A stretch of DNA of 64,000 nucleotides from CAVTYH01 sp963738835. Its GTDB lineage: Bacteria; Planctomycetota; Planctomycetia; Pirellulales; JADZDJ01. The position numbers and the translations under genes are program-made. The stretch is from contig CAVTYH010000006.1 of NCBI GenBank assembly GCA_963738835.1, positions 186,001-250,000 on the forward strand, given 5' to 3'. Shown one piece after another: positions 9,768 to 19,294 of the stretch. Every line of letters begins with the position of its first letter. Within the stretch, counting starts at the first letter, position 1. The notes below the pieces were generated by a model. The model saw only the letters and a list, made by a program, of their open reading frames with translations. It searched no databases and was not told the origin of the DNA.

Positions 9768-11432
9768 TCAGTATCCACCGGCACACCCGTCTTTGCGGTT
9801 GTCGCTGCCACCGAGCAGCAGGCCGTTTTGCCAGTCAATTTGAATCGCCTGATAACCGCCGAACAATTCCGGCTTATCGCGCGCGACCCGATGCCCTTTG
9901 GCACACAGCGCAGCATCGGTCGCGTCTGAAATTCCCGCCTCTACCAGCACAGTGCCCCCGTGCGGCGCAGTAGGCATGCCCGTGGGCGTGGCGCTGCCGT
10001 CGTGGCGAATTCGCGGTGCATCGCTGGCCTGTTGCACGTTCATGCCGAAGTCGATGATGTTCACCAGCACCTGCACCTGGCCCTGCGGTTGCATGTCGCC
10101 CCCCATCACGCCGAAGCAGAGCCACGGCCGGCCGTCACGAATCATCATTCCAGGAATGATCGTGTGAAACGGCCGCTTGTGCGGCTCCAAACGGTTCGGA
10201 TGATTCTCGTCCAGCGCAAACAATGAACCTCGATTCTGCAAACAAAAACCGATATCGCCAGGCACAACGTACGACCCGAAGTTCAAGTAATTGCTCTGAA
10301 TGAACGAACAGCAGTTGCGGTCTTTATCGACCACCGTCAGGTAAACCGTATCGCCGTGAAGATCAAGCGCGCCAATTGCGGATCGCCGGGCGGAATGTTT
10401 GTCGCCGCACGATTTGGATCGATCAGCTTGCGGCGCCTATCGGCATAGCGCTTGGAAATCAGCACTGCGACCGGCACGTCGTAAAACGCCGGATCGGCGT
10501 AGAACCGGGCCCGATCGGCGAAGGCCACTTTCTTCGCTTCCACCAGCAAGTGCAGATACTCCGGATCGCCAGGGCCAAGCACTGCAAGATCATAGCCTTC
10601 CAGCAAATTCAACATCTCCAGCACGGCAATGCCCTGGCCATTGGGCGGCAGCTCCCATACTTCGTAGCCTCGATACACCGTCGTTAGGGGCTGCACCCAA
10701 TCAGATTGATGGTCAGCGAAATCGCGCAACTCGAAGTAACCGCCGTTGGCGCGGCTGAAGTCGACAATCGTTACTGCAATCGGACCGCGATAGAACGCAT
10801 CCGGCCCGTGCTCGGCTATCAACCGATAACTCGCTGCCAATCGCGGATTGCGAAATGTCTCGCCCCACCGTGGCGCTCGTCCGCCGGGAAGATACGTGGC
10901 TGCGGAGTCCGGCCAGCACTGCAAGTCTGATTCGGCTTCCTGCCAGCTCTTGGCAATGACCGGCGTGAGCGCAAAACCTGCTTCAGCCTGATCGATGGCC
11001 GGCGCCACCAACTCGGCCAACGGCTTATTGCCGAACTTGCGCCGCAGTTCGTCCCAGCCGCTTACGCAGCCGGGCACGCTCCATGACAACGGGCCATTTT
11101 CGGGGATCTCATTGAGTCCCATCTCCTGGAACACTTCGCGGCTCAGCGCATACGGACTGCGACCGCTAGCATTGAGGCCGAACAGTTTCGAAGTCTTGGC
11201 CTCCCAGTACATCACGAACAGATCGCCGCCGATGCCGGCAGCTCATGGGCTCGGTGAGTCCAAGCATGGCGTCGGCGGCAATGGCCGCATCGGCTGCGGT
11301 GCCGCCATGGCGCAGCACATTCAAGCCGGCTTCGACCGCCAGCGGCTGGCTCGTGGCGACCATGCCATTTTTCGCGGTCACCACCGCTGGAGTCGGCGGC
11401 ACGCAGCCTTCTCTCGTCGTGAACTTCGGCAT
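9768..11432 (-). CDS. ggt: Gamma-glutamyltranspeptidase family protein, two frameshifts
   Basis: Ntn-hydrolase that self-cleaves and transfers or hydrolyses gamma-glutamyl groups, for example from glutathione. The N-terminal part shows GMVATSQPLAVEAGLNVLRHGGTAADAA; the middle part has ENGPLSWSVPGCVSGW, YRGYEVWELPPNGQG and LNLLEGYDL. The small subunit begins around GDTVYLTVVDKDRN; by family knowledge the Thr of the TVVD block is the self-cleaving nucleophile. It continues with the oxyanion-loop segment SNYLNFGSYVVPGDIGFCLQNRG. Frames break near 11225 and near 10370, the second just before the nucleophile. The span of 555 codons fits the family. No signal peptide is visible after the ATG at 11432, so the location is uncertain. 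Related amidohydrolases such as cephalosporin acylases share the fold. Confidence 0.85.
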
Positions 11433-11695
11433 GGCAAATCCTCGTTAAAACTCGATTGACAACGGCTGAATTCGCATCGATTGAACCGTATTTTCCGCGG
11501 GTTTTGAGTCGCTTCGTCAACTTTTACATGGATTTTACAGACACGGTGCGCTTGCCTGACACATCGATCTGGCCCCATTTCTAGAATTTCGACGATGTTA
11601 GTGACGGCCAGCCAGCGCTGCTGGTCCAACCTGTAAGACACAACGTTTTCAGCCTGACTTGAACCATTTTCAATCTTCAATAGAAAGCTCTGCCA

Positions 11696-12692
11696 ATGTC
11701 GATTCCTTTGACCTCCACGGATGGCTTGACCTTCCTGAACTCGGTTGCCGCTCCGCCGGTGCTGGTGCCGAAGTCCAACGTTAGTGCCAGTGAAATGACA
11801 AAACCGCAGTCCAAACGTCGGCCCGACAAACCGCTGCAACCCACCGATCCCTGGCAAGGCGGGCTCGATTGGGGCACCATCATTTGGTTTAGCATCGTGC
11901 ATGCCGGTGCGCTGGCCGCTCCGTTCTTTTTCACCTGGAAGGCCGTGGCGCTGTTCGTCGGCATGTACTGGCTTACCGGCGGACTGGGCATCTGCCTGGG
12001 CTACCATCGCTTGCTCACGCACGGAAGTTTTCAAACGTACCGGCCGGTGCGGTGGTTTTTTGCGTTCCTGGGCGGCTTGGCCGGCGAAGGCTCGGCCGTC
12101 ATTTGGGTGGCCAACCATCGCAAGCATCATGCGCACAGCGATAAGGAAGGCGATCCGCATTCGCCGCGCGACGGCGCCTGGTGGAGCCACATGCTGTGGT
12201 TCATGCCCAACTTCGGCCGCAAGTGGCACGACGACATGGGCCAGCACTACGCTCCCGATTTGGTGAAAGACCCCATGATCCGTTTCCTCGACAAAACGTT
12301 TCTCGTGTGGTTCTTCGTGCTCGGCCGGCATCATGTGGACCGTCGGCTATGTGGGCTGGGATGCTTACACGGCCTGGTCGTTTGTCGTGTGGGGCATGTT
12401 CGTCCGCATGGTGTGGGTTTATCACATCACCTGGGCCGTGAACTCGGCCACGCACATGTGGGGCTATCGCAACTACGAAACCAGCGACGACAGCAAAAAC
12501 CTGTGGTGGGTCGGCCTGTTGGCTTGGGGCGAAGGCTGGCACAACAACCATCACGCCTATCAGCGCATGGCCCGGCACGGCCACAAGTGGTGGGAATTCG
12601 ATATGACGTACTACTCGATCTGGCTGCTGGAAAAAGTCGGCCTGGCGTGGAACGTCGTGCACAAAGTGCCGGCGTGGCAAAAGCCGGAGTGA
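11696..12692 (+). CDS. Acyl-CoA/fatty acid desaturase (delta-9 type), one frameshift
   Basis: Membrane di-iron desaturase that introduces a cis double bond into fatty acyl chains. All three histidine boxes are present and correctly spaced: HRLLTH (about residue 103), HRKHH (about 142) and HNNHH (about 281). Hydrophobic segments surround them (WGTIIWFSIVHAGALAAPFF, ALFVGMYWLTGGLGI, and the WTVGYVGWDAYTAWSFVVWG region). The frame breaks near 12328, between FLVWFFVLG and IMWTVGYVG, and joining the parts gives about 332 residues. An N-terminal extension of some 45 polar residues precedes the first span. It stands alone between a convergent hypothetical gene and the leftward ggt gene. Confidence 0.9.
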
Positions 12693-12704
12693 GAAGATCG
12701 AATT

Positions 12705-12945
12705 CACCACGGAGACGCGGAGAGGAAGCAGGCAGAGAATTGCCGTGAATGGGCGCATATAAGTGCGAATAACGGCCGGATGCCTGACTGACGATAAATC
12801 GGTTGTCGAGTTTCTTCATTTGCATTCATCCGCGTTCAGTTGCGGCCAATAAATTGTCCCCTCTGCGTCTTCGCGCCTCGGCGGTTCAATTTTCTGCTCC
12901 GTGATCTCTGTGCCTGCGTGGCGATTCTTCGGCGTGGTTTAACTT
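12705..12945. repeat. Dispersed GGAGACGCGGAG-type repeat cluster
   Basis: The stretch after the desaturase consists of short repeat motifs rather than unique sequence: CACCACGGAGACGCGGAG at 12709, the opposite-strand forms CTCTGCGTCTTCGCGCC at 12861 and TCTCTGTGCCTGCGTGGCG near 12905-12923, and a TTCATCCGCGTTCAGTTGCG block near 12824-12843. The same motif family recurs at 37750-37994. Its right half runs into the 3' end of the hypothetical gene at 12836-13543. Confidence 0.55.
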
Positions 12946-13543
12946 TTCGGCGGGTTCTCTTTTCGCTCACCGGTTTAATTTCCGGCGGCTTCGCTTCCGC
13001 AGCGGCAATCGCATCGATCGCCAGGCCGCGAAATTTAATCGGGCCATGCTCCGCTTCCAGTTCCGCCAGATACTTGCGGGCTGCCGCCGGCCCCATGCGC
13101 TCTACCAGACTGCTCCAAGCCATGCTGGCCTTCTCGAATTCCATGCACCAGATATACAGCCAGCCATCTTCGACATAACTGCGCTTCTGCGGCCTGCGCG
13201 GTCGCCCCGGCCCCGGCTTGCAGCCCGCGGTGAACCTACCATTCTGAGCGCGCCCGCCCGTCGGTTCGACTGGCTGATCGCCGGCGGCAACCATTCCCGC
13301 CCCTGCGTCGGCATCAGCCCTGGCCGTGGCCACCTGTTGGGCGTGTGCCATGACGATTGCGTCTGCACTCAGACCGTGCAGCGATTTCAAATCCTGCTCC
13401 CACTCCATTGGGGAGAGGGCCGGGGTGAGGGGGAATTCCGGAGAAGCGGCTGCCCCTTCACACTGCATTCTCTCCGAAGAGAGAGTTTCGAAACAGCTTC
13501 GATGCAGTTCTCCACTCTTCTTATTGACTGATTCTTGTTTCAT
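12836..13543 (-). CDS. Hypothetical basic protein with GPGRPRR (DUF5681/AT-hook-like) motif
   Basis: The ATG at 13543 is chosen because GGAGGAAC lies just upstream, giving 235 residues. The centre carries NGRFTAGCKPGPGRPRRPQ, which resembles the short NGRF-GNxGGPGRP motif of DUF5681-like and AT-hook proteins, followed by a helical region (WLYIWCMEFEKASMAWSSL, AARKYLAELEAEHG). Residues around 35-50 (FPLTPALSPMEWEQDL) are encoded by a palindromic repeat inserted in frame, and the Arg/Lys-rich C-terminus is encoded by the repeat cluster at 12836-12945. Thus two parts of the protein derive from repeats. DNA binding is inferred from composition only. An array of phased A-tracts lies 80-160 bases upstream of the start. 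Confidence 0.55.
   Translation of the reverse strand: MKQESVNKKSGELHRSCFETLSSERMQCEGAAASPEFPLTPALSPMEWEQDLKSLHGLSADAIVMAHAQQVATARADADAGAGMVAAGDQPVEPTGGRAQNGRFTAGCKPGPGRPRRPQKRSYVEDGWLYIWCMEFEKASMAWSSLVERMGPAAARKYLAELEAEHGPIKFRGLAIDAIAAAEAKPPEIKPVSEKRTRRKVKPRRRIATQAQRSRSRKLNRRGAKTQRGQFIGRN
13388..13430. repeat. Short palindromic repeat (GGGGAGAGGG type) inside a gene
   Basis: The sequence reads CTCCCACTCCATTGGGGAGA followed by GGGCCGGGGTGAGGGG. Its hairpin plus GGGTGAGGG tail matches the doublet inside sucB at 36851-36956, so the same repeat family occurs at least three times in the window. It adds residues LTPALSPMEWEQ to the host protein without breaking the frame. Confidence 0.65.
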
Positions 13544-13620
13544 GGTGAGTTGTTCCTCCGGTTCACTGGATTGCCCATGAGTGCAGCGCGACGAAGGACG
13601 AACGACGAAGAAAAAAAGCT

Positions 13621-13700
13621 GGAAAACGGCGAAAACCGTAAAAACGGACCTAAACCGCGCGAAACGGCGATAAACCGCGGAAAACGGTTGAAAACGGTTT
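13621..13700. promoter_or_regulatory. Phased A-tract array upstream of the 13543 gene
   Basis: Eight A3-A5 tracts, nearly all followed by CGG or CCG, begin at about 13623, 13632, 13640, 13652, 13662, 13672, 13681 and 13691, that is every 8-12 bases with a mean close to one helical turn. Such phasing is known to bend DNA. The array ends about 80 bases before the gene start at 13543 (minus strand), consistent with an upstream promoter element or protein-binding site. Apart from this array and the repeat at 13860-13960, the 420-base gap shows nothing else I can name. Confidence 0.45.
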
Positions 13701-13859
13701 GAGTGCAATCGTATTCATTGGTTAGCAGCGGACGATTTTTCTCATTTACCTTCACTCTCGTGCGAATTCACGGACGAACGCGCAGAAACCTTGAGTTCCA
13801 TCCGTGCAATATAGTGTACGCGGGTTCAATATGTCAAGCGCAAAAACAGGCCACCGCAA

Positions 13860-13960
13860 CCGGCCGGTTTTTCAAGCCAGAGGCATTGGGCAAGCCGTCC
13901 AACGCTGAAGGCGTTGCATTCCACAGCCCGGGGTCAGTGCAGCGCCACCCCGGGCTATGC
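13860..13960. repeat. Dispersed repeat with AACGCTGAAGGCGTT and CCCGGGGT...ACCCCGGG palindromes
   Basis: This gap holds two palindromic blocks: AACGCTGAAGGCGTT (13901-13915) and CCCGGGGTCAGTGCAGCGCC followed by ACCCCGGG (13929-13955). The structure is that of a short dispersed repeat and no gene is supported here. It ends a few bases before the 3' end of the lipoprotein gene at 13965 and could also act as a hairpin between convergent or adjacent transcripts. Confidence 0.45.
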
Positions 13961-13964
13961 TAAC

Positions 13965-15519
13965 CTAACGAGATGGAATCTTGATTTCCACCCGAAGAAT
14001 CTCACCGTCCCGTACGGCCAATGTGTGCAGAGTATCCGGGCCATCGAAAACCAGTTTGGTGCCATTGAGCACTAGGTGATCGTAAGCGGCGGAGTATGAT
14101 TTATCGACGAAAACATGCCATTTTCCGGAAGCGGGACAGGCCCAATAGGCGAAATGCTTAGAATCGGGACTGAAGGTTAGAAGGTACGGCTGGACAAGCT
14201 GATAGTAAATGCTCTGAACGCCGTCCACGACGACGAATTCGATGTCGCGGCTTTGCGACGCGCGGTAGGCAAGGCGTTGCGAATCGGCGCTCCAGTGAAG
14301 TTCCGTTCGCCACGGTTCGCCCACGGTGTGGTGCGGTCCCTCCTTACTGTCGCGAACGATCCACCACTGATGTTCATTTGCGGCGAGATGGGCGAGGTGC
14401 TGATAATCAGGACTGAAGCCCCATCTTGGGGCAACACCTTTGGCGACTTCCTTACCGTCGCAAACCACGATCCCCTCGCGGCCACGTACGGCCCAATAAG
14501 CGATGTGGTTGCCGTCCCCTTTGGGGATATATTCGATTTTGTCATAGAGCGGGCCTTCCTGGCTGTCAACCACGACACATTGCTTTTTGCCAACTGTGGC
14601 CGCGTAACTCACATGCTGGGAGTCTGAGCTAAAAATCTGAGGGAAAAAATCAATATCGTCATACTCTTTTCCCGGCACGCCATCGACAACCATCACCTTC
14701 GATACTTTGAGGAACTCTGGATACGCGAGATATGCCACTCGTTTGGAGTCTGGACTGAAATGGACACTACCGCTGCTACCAGCGGGGAACAGTGAGACGC
14801 GATTAAACATCGGGCCCTCGACACCATCGACCACCACGAAATTGTCACGACCACGGCGCGCTTCATACAGAGACGCGCCGCGAGTCGGGGCTAAACTGCG
14901 CGTTGTCGACCGAATCGTAGGCATTACCTTCCACACCATCGACAACGACCGCTGATTGTTTCTCGCCAACGTCCACCGTATGCATAAATCGCTTTGAATC
15001 CGGACTGAACGTGGGGGATGTTTCCGTTTTTATGCTTCGATATAACTTGCCCTCGACGCCGTCGAGGACCACCATCGCGCCGTTTTCGCGATAAACAATT
15101 GTCGCGACCCGTTTTGAATCAGGGCTAATGATGAATCCCAACTTCGACGTTTCATATCCCTTTCCTTCGACTCCGTCTACGACGATGAACTTCAATCCAT
15201 TACGCCGCGCCCAATATGAAACGTGCTGCGAATCGGACGAGAAAGATGGCGCGGACACCTCGTCGTAGCCCTCACTTTTTTTGCCGTCAACGACAATGAA
15301 TTCCTTGCCGTCCTTTCCCCCCTTGAAAGCCACCCGCTTCTGATCGGGGCTGACCACAATGCCGTCCTCAGATGGAGCCATTGGCCCGAGCGAGATCTCC
15401 TTAATCTCTAGTTTGCCTTCAATCGGTGGCGGATCTTCGGGAACGGCAGGTTGCGACCCGCATGCTGGGGTTGTTAATACCAGGAGAAGGAACACAAGAG
15501 CAGTGTGTCTTAAAGTCAT
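13965..15519 (-). CDS. WD40-like/TolB-type beta-propeller lipoprotein, one frameshift
   Basis: The ATG at 15519 gives a lipoprotein signal peptide (hydrophobic core TALVFLLLVL, then TTPAC with the putative lipidated Cys), followed by a short Pro-rich linker. The rest, about 490 residues, is built from some ten repeats of about 45-50 residues, each with an SPDSKRVAY-like strand (variants SSDSQHVSY, SPDYQHLAH, SADSQRLAY) and a VVVDGVEGKxYD-like strand, as in PD40/TolB-type propellers. Function is probably scaffold or binding; no catalytic residues are evident. The frame breaks near 14868, within the repeat SPDSRRVS-YEARRGRDN. Upstream lies a 668-base gap with a dispersed repeat. Confidence 0.75.
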
Positions 15520-16187
15520 GTCTTCACCGAACAATGCGACCCCACCGGACATAAGTTGGTTCAAGTCCATCTGTATGCAATTCACCCGGCCCCAGGCAAC
15601 GGCGCGCTGAAGAACTGCCCGACAAACGTTGCCGCTATGGCGCCAAATCTTGCCACGATTCGATCATTCTGTTGGCCCGCGATTGGGAAACCATCGCCCA
15701 GCCCTCGCGCTTCGCGCCGGGTGGCCTAGATACGCCAGAGGCGCATCCGCAGGGCGGCCCCGCTAAAGCCGCAGGCGTATCGGGGTCGCGCCAGCGATCA
15801 AAGGCCGTGAGAAATCGCCATCTAACGAAAGACTTCGGCTCTTGAGCAAAAGCTTCTTGCGGCGCCGGAGCGGACGAACTGTCCGGGCCACCAAGCGATT
15901 TTCCTTGAATCCCTGCTTCGATTCCGATAACATGGCATGACAGGAACTCGGAATTGGCATCTGCAACTGCTCTAACGGAACCATTCGCTCTTATCAGCAG
16001 CCCCGAGGTACGCCGGGTCATCAAGTGGCACCGTTCCCTCGGATTGACTGAGGCCGTGCATTGGCCCATTCCGGAACAGCCTCGAAGAAAAGCACGAGGA
16101 GCTAGCGCGGCGGCGAAAAGTGTATTCTCTTTTCCGGAACCCCATTACGTCCTGCTTTGCGAATTGCGATGCCGGACTTGCGGTTGA
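15520..16187. other. Intergenic region carrying one copy of a ~115-bp dispersed repeat
   Basis: This 668-base gap lies between the divergent propeller lipoprotein and PEP-CTERM genes. The only structured element is the repeat copy at 15783-15897, described separately. A 144-codon open frame on the minus strand covers the repeat and shows no domain or ribosome-binding site, so I do not call it a gene. Promoters for both neighbours should lie here but none stands out. Confidence 0.5.
15783..15897 (+). repeat. Dispersed repeat, copy A, upstream of the PEP-CTERM gene
   Basis: Aligned by eye, this copy matches 19014-19130 in the same orientation along its whole length, with roughly four of five bases identical. 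Shared blocks include CAGCGATCA, AGGCCGTG, GCCGGAGCGGAC and AACTGTCCGGGC. It starts after a stretch with inverted CGCCAGAGGCG and CGCAGGCG motifs. The two copies bracket a single gene of 2.8 kb. Confidence 0.7.
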
Positions 16188-18980
16188 ATGCTCAAGAAAT
16201 TGAAAATCGTCGCGTTTGTCGCATGCCTAGTATTTGCCCTGGCTGGCGTGTCCCACGCAGCGCTGTCGTTTTACGTGGACCCGGGCAGCCCATGGCCTGC
16301 GGGTTGGTACAATGCCGCCGTCAGCAACATGCAGACGGTCGTCAACATGTACAACGCATATGGCGACTTCGGCAATGGCAGCATCTACGTCTATTACAAC
16401 GCCGGCATTCCCACGGCGCAGTCGGGTTACGGTGGTTCGGGCGGCAGCATTGGCGTGGGCGGTACTTACCCGAATGTGCGGGTTCTCTTGCACGAGTCTT
16501 CCCATTGGCTGGGAACCGGGACCTACAGCGCATACTGGAGCGGCCCACATGCTTCGGCGCTGATCCAGCAGTTTGACGGTGTCGGCGCCATACTTAATGG
16601 CGACAGCCAGCATTACTGGCCCTACGGCGAGAACTACGACAACGAATCGAGCCCGATCAATGACTTGCGGCATGTTGCCATGGTGTACGCGCTGCGCGAG
16701 GACTTTGGAATTGGATCGACGGCTCCGGCTTCGTCTGCGAAGGTTGTCATGCTGACTGCGTCGGATGCACTCGGCACATCCAGCTTCAACTATTCTTCGA
16801 ATTGGAGCGACACCCACTTTGCGCAGCCCGGCACCACGTACTCCACTGGAAATTACACGCTGCGCACGCCGCTGGACAGCAATAACCCGGGTAATGCTAC
16901 GCCCAGCTTCAACTTTGTTGGCGACTCGCTGACGGTTAACAACACGAACGGCATCAATGGGGGCCTGCTGTTCAAAGGTGTCGGGACAAATAGTGTGCTG
17001 ACCTTTAAAAATCTGATTCTCGACGGGGGATACGTCCGCCATGCCAACGGTTCCGGCGACCTATTCCAGATCGCCGGCAAGGTCACTCTGTCCCAGTCCC
17101 CGACGATCGACGCCGCCCAGGGCAACATTAAGATTCTCGCGAATATCGGCGGCAGCGGCTCGCTGACTAAGGCCGGTGCCTACACTCTCACGTTGACCGG
17201 AAGCGGCGCCTACGGCGGCAACACCACAATCAGCGGCGGCACGCTACAACTGGCTCCCGTTAATCCCGTCGCCAAATACACGTTCGACAATGTCAGCGGC
17301 AGCACGGTCGTCAACAGCGGCACCGGCGGCACGGGCATGAACGGCACGCTGGCCGGTGGTGCGACGATCGTCTCGGGAGGTCAATCCGGCAACGCTGTTA
17401 GTCTGGCCGGCGGCGCATCGGTGAACATCAACAATCCGATCACGGATCTTGGCAGTGCTGGCAATTGGACCGTTTCGGCGTGGGTTAAGACAACTACGCC
17501 TGGCGCCTCGATCCTCACCAAGGGTGATGGCAGCGGTTGGTCCAGTGGTAATACGATCTTCTACCTCGGCGACGGCACGGCCGGCGGCAGCGGCGGCATC
17601 CCCAGCGCAGTGCGTTATGCTGGCGGCTTCTTCCAGGGTTCCACCAGTGCGGCGGCCGTCACCAACAACACATGGCACCAAGTGACCTACGTCAATAGTG
17701 CCGGCAGCTACGCCATCTACGTCGATGGCGCGGCCCAACCGCTATCTTCCGGTAACAGCGGTTTCTCCAACGCGGATGTTGGCTCGATCGTCCGCCTGGG
17801 AGTCACCACCAACACCGTCGCCAGCGACGGCACGGTCAACTACAACGGCTTGCTGGACAACGTGCAGTTCTATGGCCAGGCGCTGTCCGGGGCACAGATA
17901 TCGGCCCTGTATCAGGGCAGCAACATCTTTGGTTCGCTCCCTTCCACCACGAATATCACAATCGCCGGTGGCGCGGCGCTCGATCTGAACGGCGCTGTAC
18001 AGCAAATCGGTTCGCTGACCGGTTCGACCGGATCGGCGGTCAAAATGGGCAACGGACGGCTGATCATTAACTCGTCGGCGAACACTCAGTTCGACGGCGC
18101 GATTTCGGGCTCCGGAGGGTCGCTGGTTAAACAAGGAGTTGGCACGCTCACGCTCTCTGGCTCAAACACCTACACCGGATTGACCAGTGTCAGCGGCGGC
18201 ACGCTGCGAGTGAATGGTTCGATCGTTGGCGCCGCAACAGTCAATTCCGGCGCCATCCTGCAAGGCACCGGCAGCATTGGAGGCCCGGTGACTGTGGCCA
18301 GCGGCGGAATTCTCGCGCCAGGCAACAGCCCCGGCGCCCTTACGCTCGGATCGCTTAATTTGAATTCCGGATCGCAAACGCAAATCGAGCTGGGCGGGAC
18401 GATGCGCGGCAGCGAGTACGACGCCGTTCTTGTCGGAGGCAATCTAACGCTTAGTGGGACGCTGAATGTGTCGCTTATCAACAGCTTTGCGCCCGCCTTA
18501 GGGAATAGCTTTGATGTTCTCGATTGGGGCTCAAGAAGTGGCATTTTCAGCAGCGTGAATTTGCCGGCGCTATCGGCTGGATTAGCATGGAATACGACGC
18601 GGCTGTATACCAACGGCGCGCTGTCGGTCATTGATGCCAACTTTCTGCCTGCCGACGTGGATCGAGACGGACACGTGACGACCGCCGATCTTCCCGCGAT
18701 GTTGAGCGCACTGACGGATTTGGCCGCGTATCAAGCAACGCACGGACCGGAGGGTGGCGCGCTGACGAACCAGCAGCTTGTGCAGATCCTCGACCTGACG
18801 GGCGACAATCAAGTCACCAACGCCGACATTCAAGGCCTGTTAGATTATCTGACCAACGGCGGCGGTTTCGGAAGCGCCTCGCAGACGGCGGTGCCCGAAC
18901 CCAGCAGCCTGGCACTTGCAGTCATGGTGATCTTCGGTGCAGTTGTATTTCGGCGTCAGCAGCCATCGCGATCGATTTGA
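16188..18980 (+). CDS. Exported PEP-CTERM protein: HExxH domain, LamG, autotransporter-type repeats, dockerin
   Basis: Intact 930-residue protein made for export and surface sorting. Order of parts: signal peptide (1-25, ending VSHAA); a possible metal-dependent domain with HESSHWLGTG at residue 102, similar to the HExxHxxG zinc site of metzincin-like peptidases; autotransporter-associated beta-strand repeats (GSLTKAGAYTLTLTGSGAYG); a LamG/concanavalin-like domain (about 361-580); a second set of beta-strand repeats (SLVKQGVGTLTLSGSNTYTG, about 645); a dockerin type I module (DVDRDGHVTTADLPAML and DLTGDNQVTNADIQGLLDYL, about 822-890) with calcium-loop Asp/Asn; and a PEP-CTERM tail (VPEPSSLALAV, hydrophobic stretch, FRRQQ). 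PEP-CTERM implies exosortase processing. Peptidase activity is inference: the third zinc ligand is not obvious. Flanked by direct repeats. Confidence 0.85.
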   Translation: MLKKLKIVAFVACLVFALAGVSHAALSFYVDPGSPWPAGWYNAAVSNMQTVVNMYNAYGDFGNGSIYVYYNAGIPTAQSGYGGSGGSIGVGGTYPNVRVLLHESSHWLGTGTYSAYWSGPHASALIQQFDGVGAILNGDSQHYWPYGENYDNESSPINDLRHVAMVYALREDFGIGSTAPASSAKVVMLTASDALGTSSFNYSSNWSDTHFAQPGTTYSTGNYTLRTPLDSNNPGNATPSFNFVGDSLTVNNTNGINGGLLFKGVGTNSVLTFKNLILDGGYVRHANGSGDLFQIAGKVTLSQSPTIDAAQGNIKILANIGGSGSLTKAGAYTLTLTGSGAYGGNTTISGGTLQLAPVNPVAKYTFDNVSGSTVVNSGTGGTGMNGTLAGGATIVSGGQSGNAVSLAGGASVNINNPITDLGSAGNWTVSAWVKTTTPGASILTKGDGSGWSSGNTIFYLGDGTAGGSGGIPSAVRYAGGFFQGSTSAAAVTNNTWHQVTYVNSAGSYAIYVDGAAQPLSSGNSGFSNADVGSIVRLGVTTNTVASDGTVNYNGLLDNVQFYGQALSGAQISALYQGSNIFGSLPSTTNITIAGGAALDLNGAVQQIGSLTGSTGSAVKMGNGRLIINSSANTQFDGAISGSGGSLVKQGVGTLTLSGSNTYTGLTSVSGGTLRVNGSIVGAATVNSGAILQGTGSIGGPVTVASGGILAPGNSPGALTLGSLNLNSGSQTQIELGGTMRGSEYDAVLVGGNLTLSGTLNVSLINSFAPALGNSFDVLDWGSRSGIFSSVNLPALSAGLAWNTTRLYTNGALSVIDANFLPADVDRDGHVTTADLPAMLSALTDLAAYQATHGPEGGALTNQQLVQILDLTGDNQVTNADIQGLLDYLTNGGGFGSASQTAVPEPSSLALAVMVIFGAVVFRRQQPSRSI

Positions 18981-19013
18981 TCAACCGCTACGGTAAACAA
19001 ATACGACGCGCAG

Positions 19014-19130
19014 GGGTCGCGGCAGCGATCAGAGGCCGTGGGAAATCTTCAGCCAACAAAAGACTTCAGCTTCTGGCTAAGAGCCTCTTGCGGCTTCGCC
19101 GGAGCGGACAAACTGTCCGGGCTACCCAGC
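19014..19130 (+). repeat. Dispersed repeat, copy B, downstream of the PEP-CTERM gene
   Basis: Second copy of the repeat at 15783-15897, same orientation, starting 34 bases after the PEP-CTERM stop codon. Shared blocks include CAGCGATCA, AGGCCGTG and GCCGGAGCGGAC, with a two-base insertion (TT) before CGCCGGAGCG relative to copy A. The rest of the gap to 19294 shows only a weak CTTAAGCAG...CTGCGTTAAG inverted repeat near 19146-19171. Confidence 0.7.
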
Positions 19131-19294
19131 CCAAACGGACCCCTGCACTTAAGCAGTTGGCTGCGTTAAGAAGTCGGCCGCGTGGATTTCGATAGTGGAC
19201 CGTCGGGTGGGTTGAAGACTATCATCGCGATTGTTGCAGCAGCCCGACGTTTCCCGTGGCGGCCGCTGAGCTTAGCCGTTAGGCGCTATCACGT

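Noticed and set aside
13621..13700. CRISPR array or plasmid iterons
   Set aside because: Units of about 10 bases with no spacers exclude CRISPR; no replication initiator gene is nearby to support iterons.
15635..16069. 144-codon open frame on the minus strand
   Set aside because: It lies over a dispersed repeat, has no domain, no ribosome-binding site and unusual composition.
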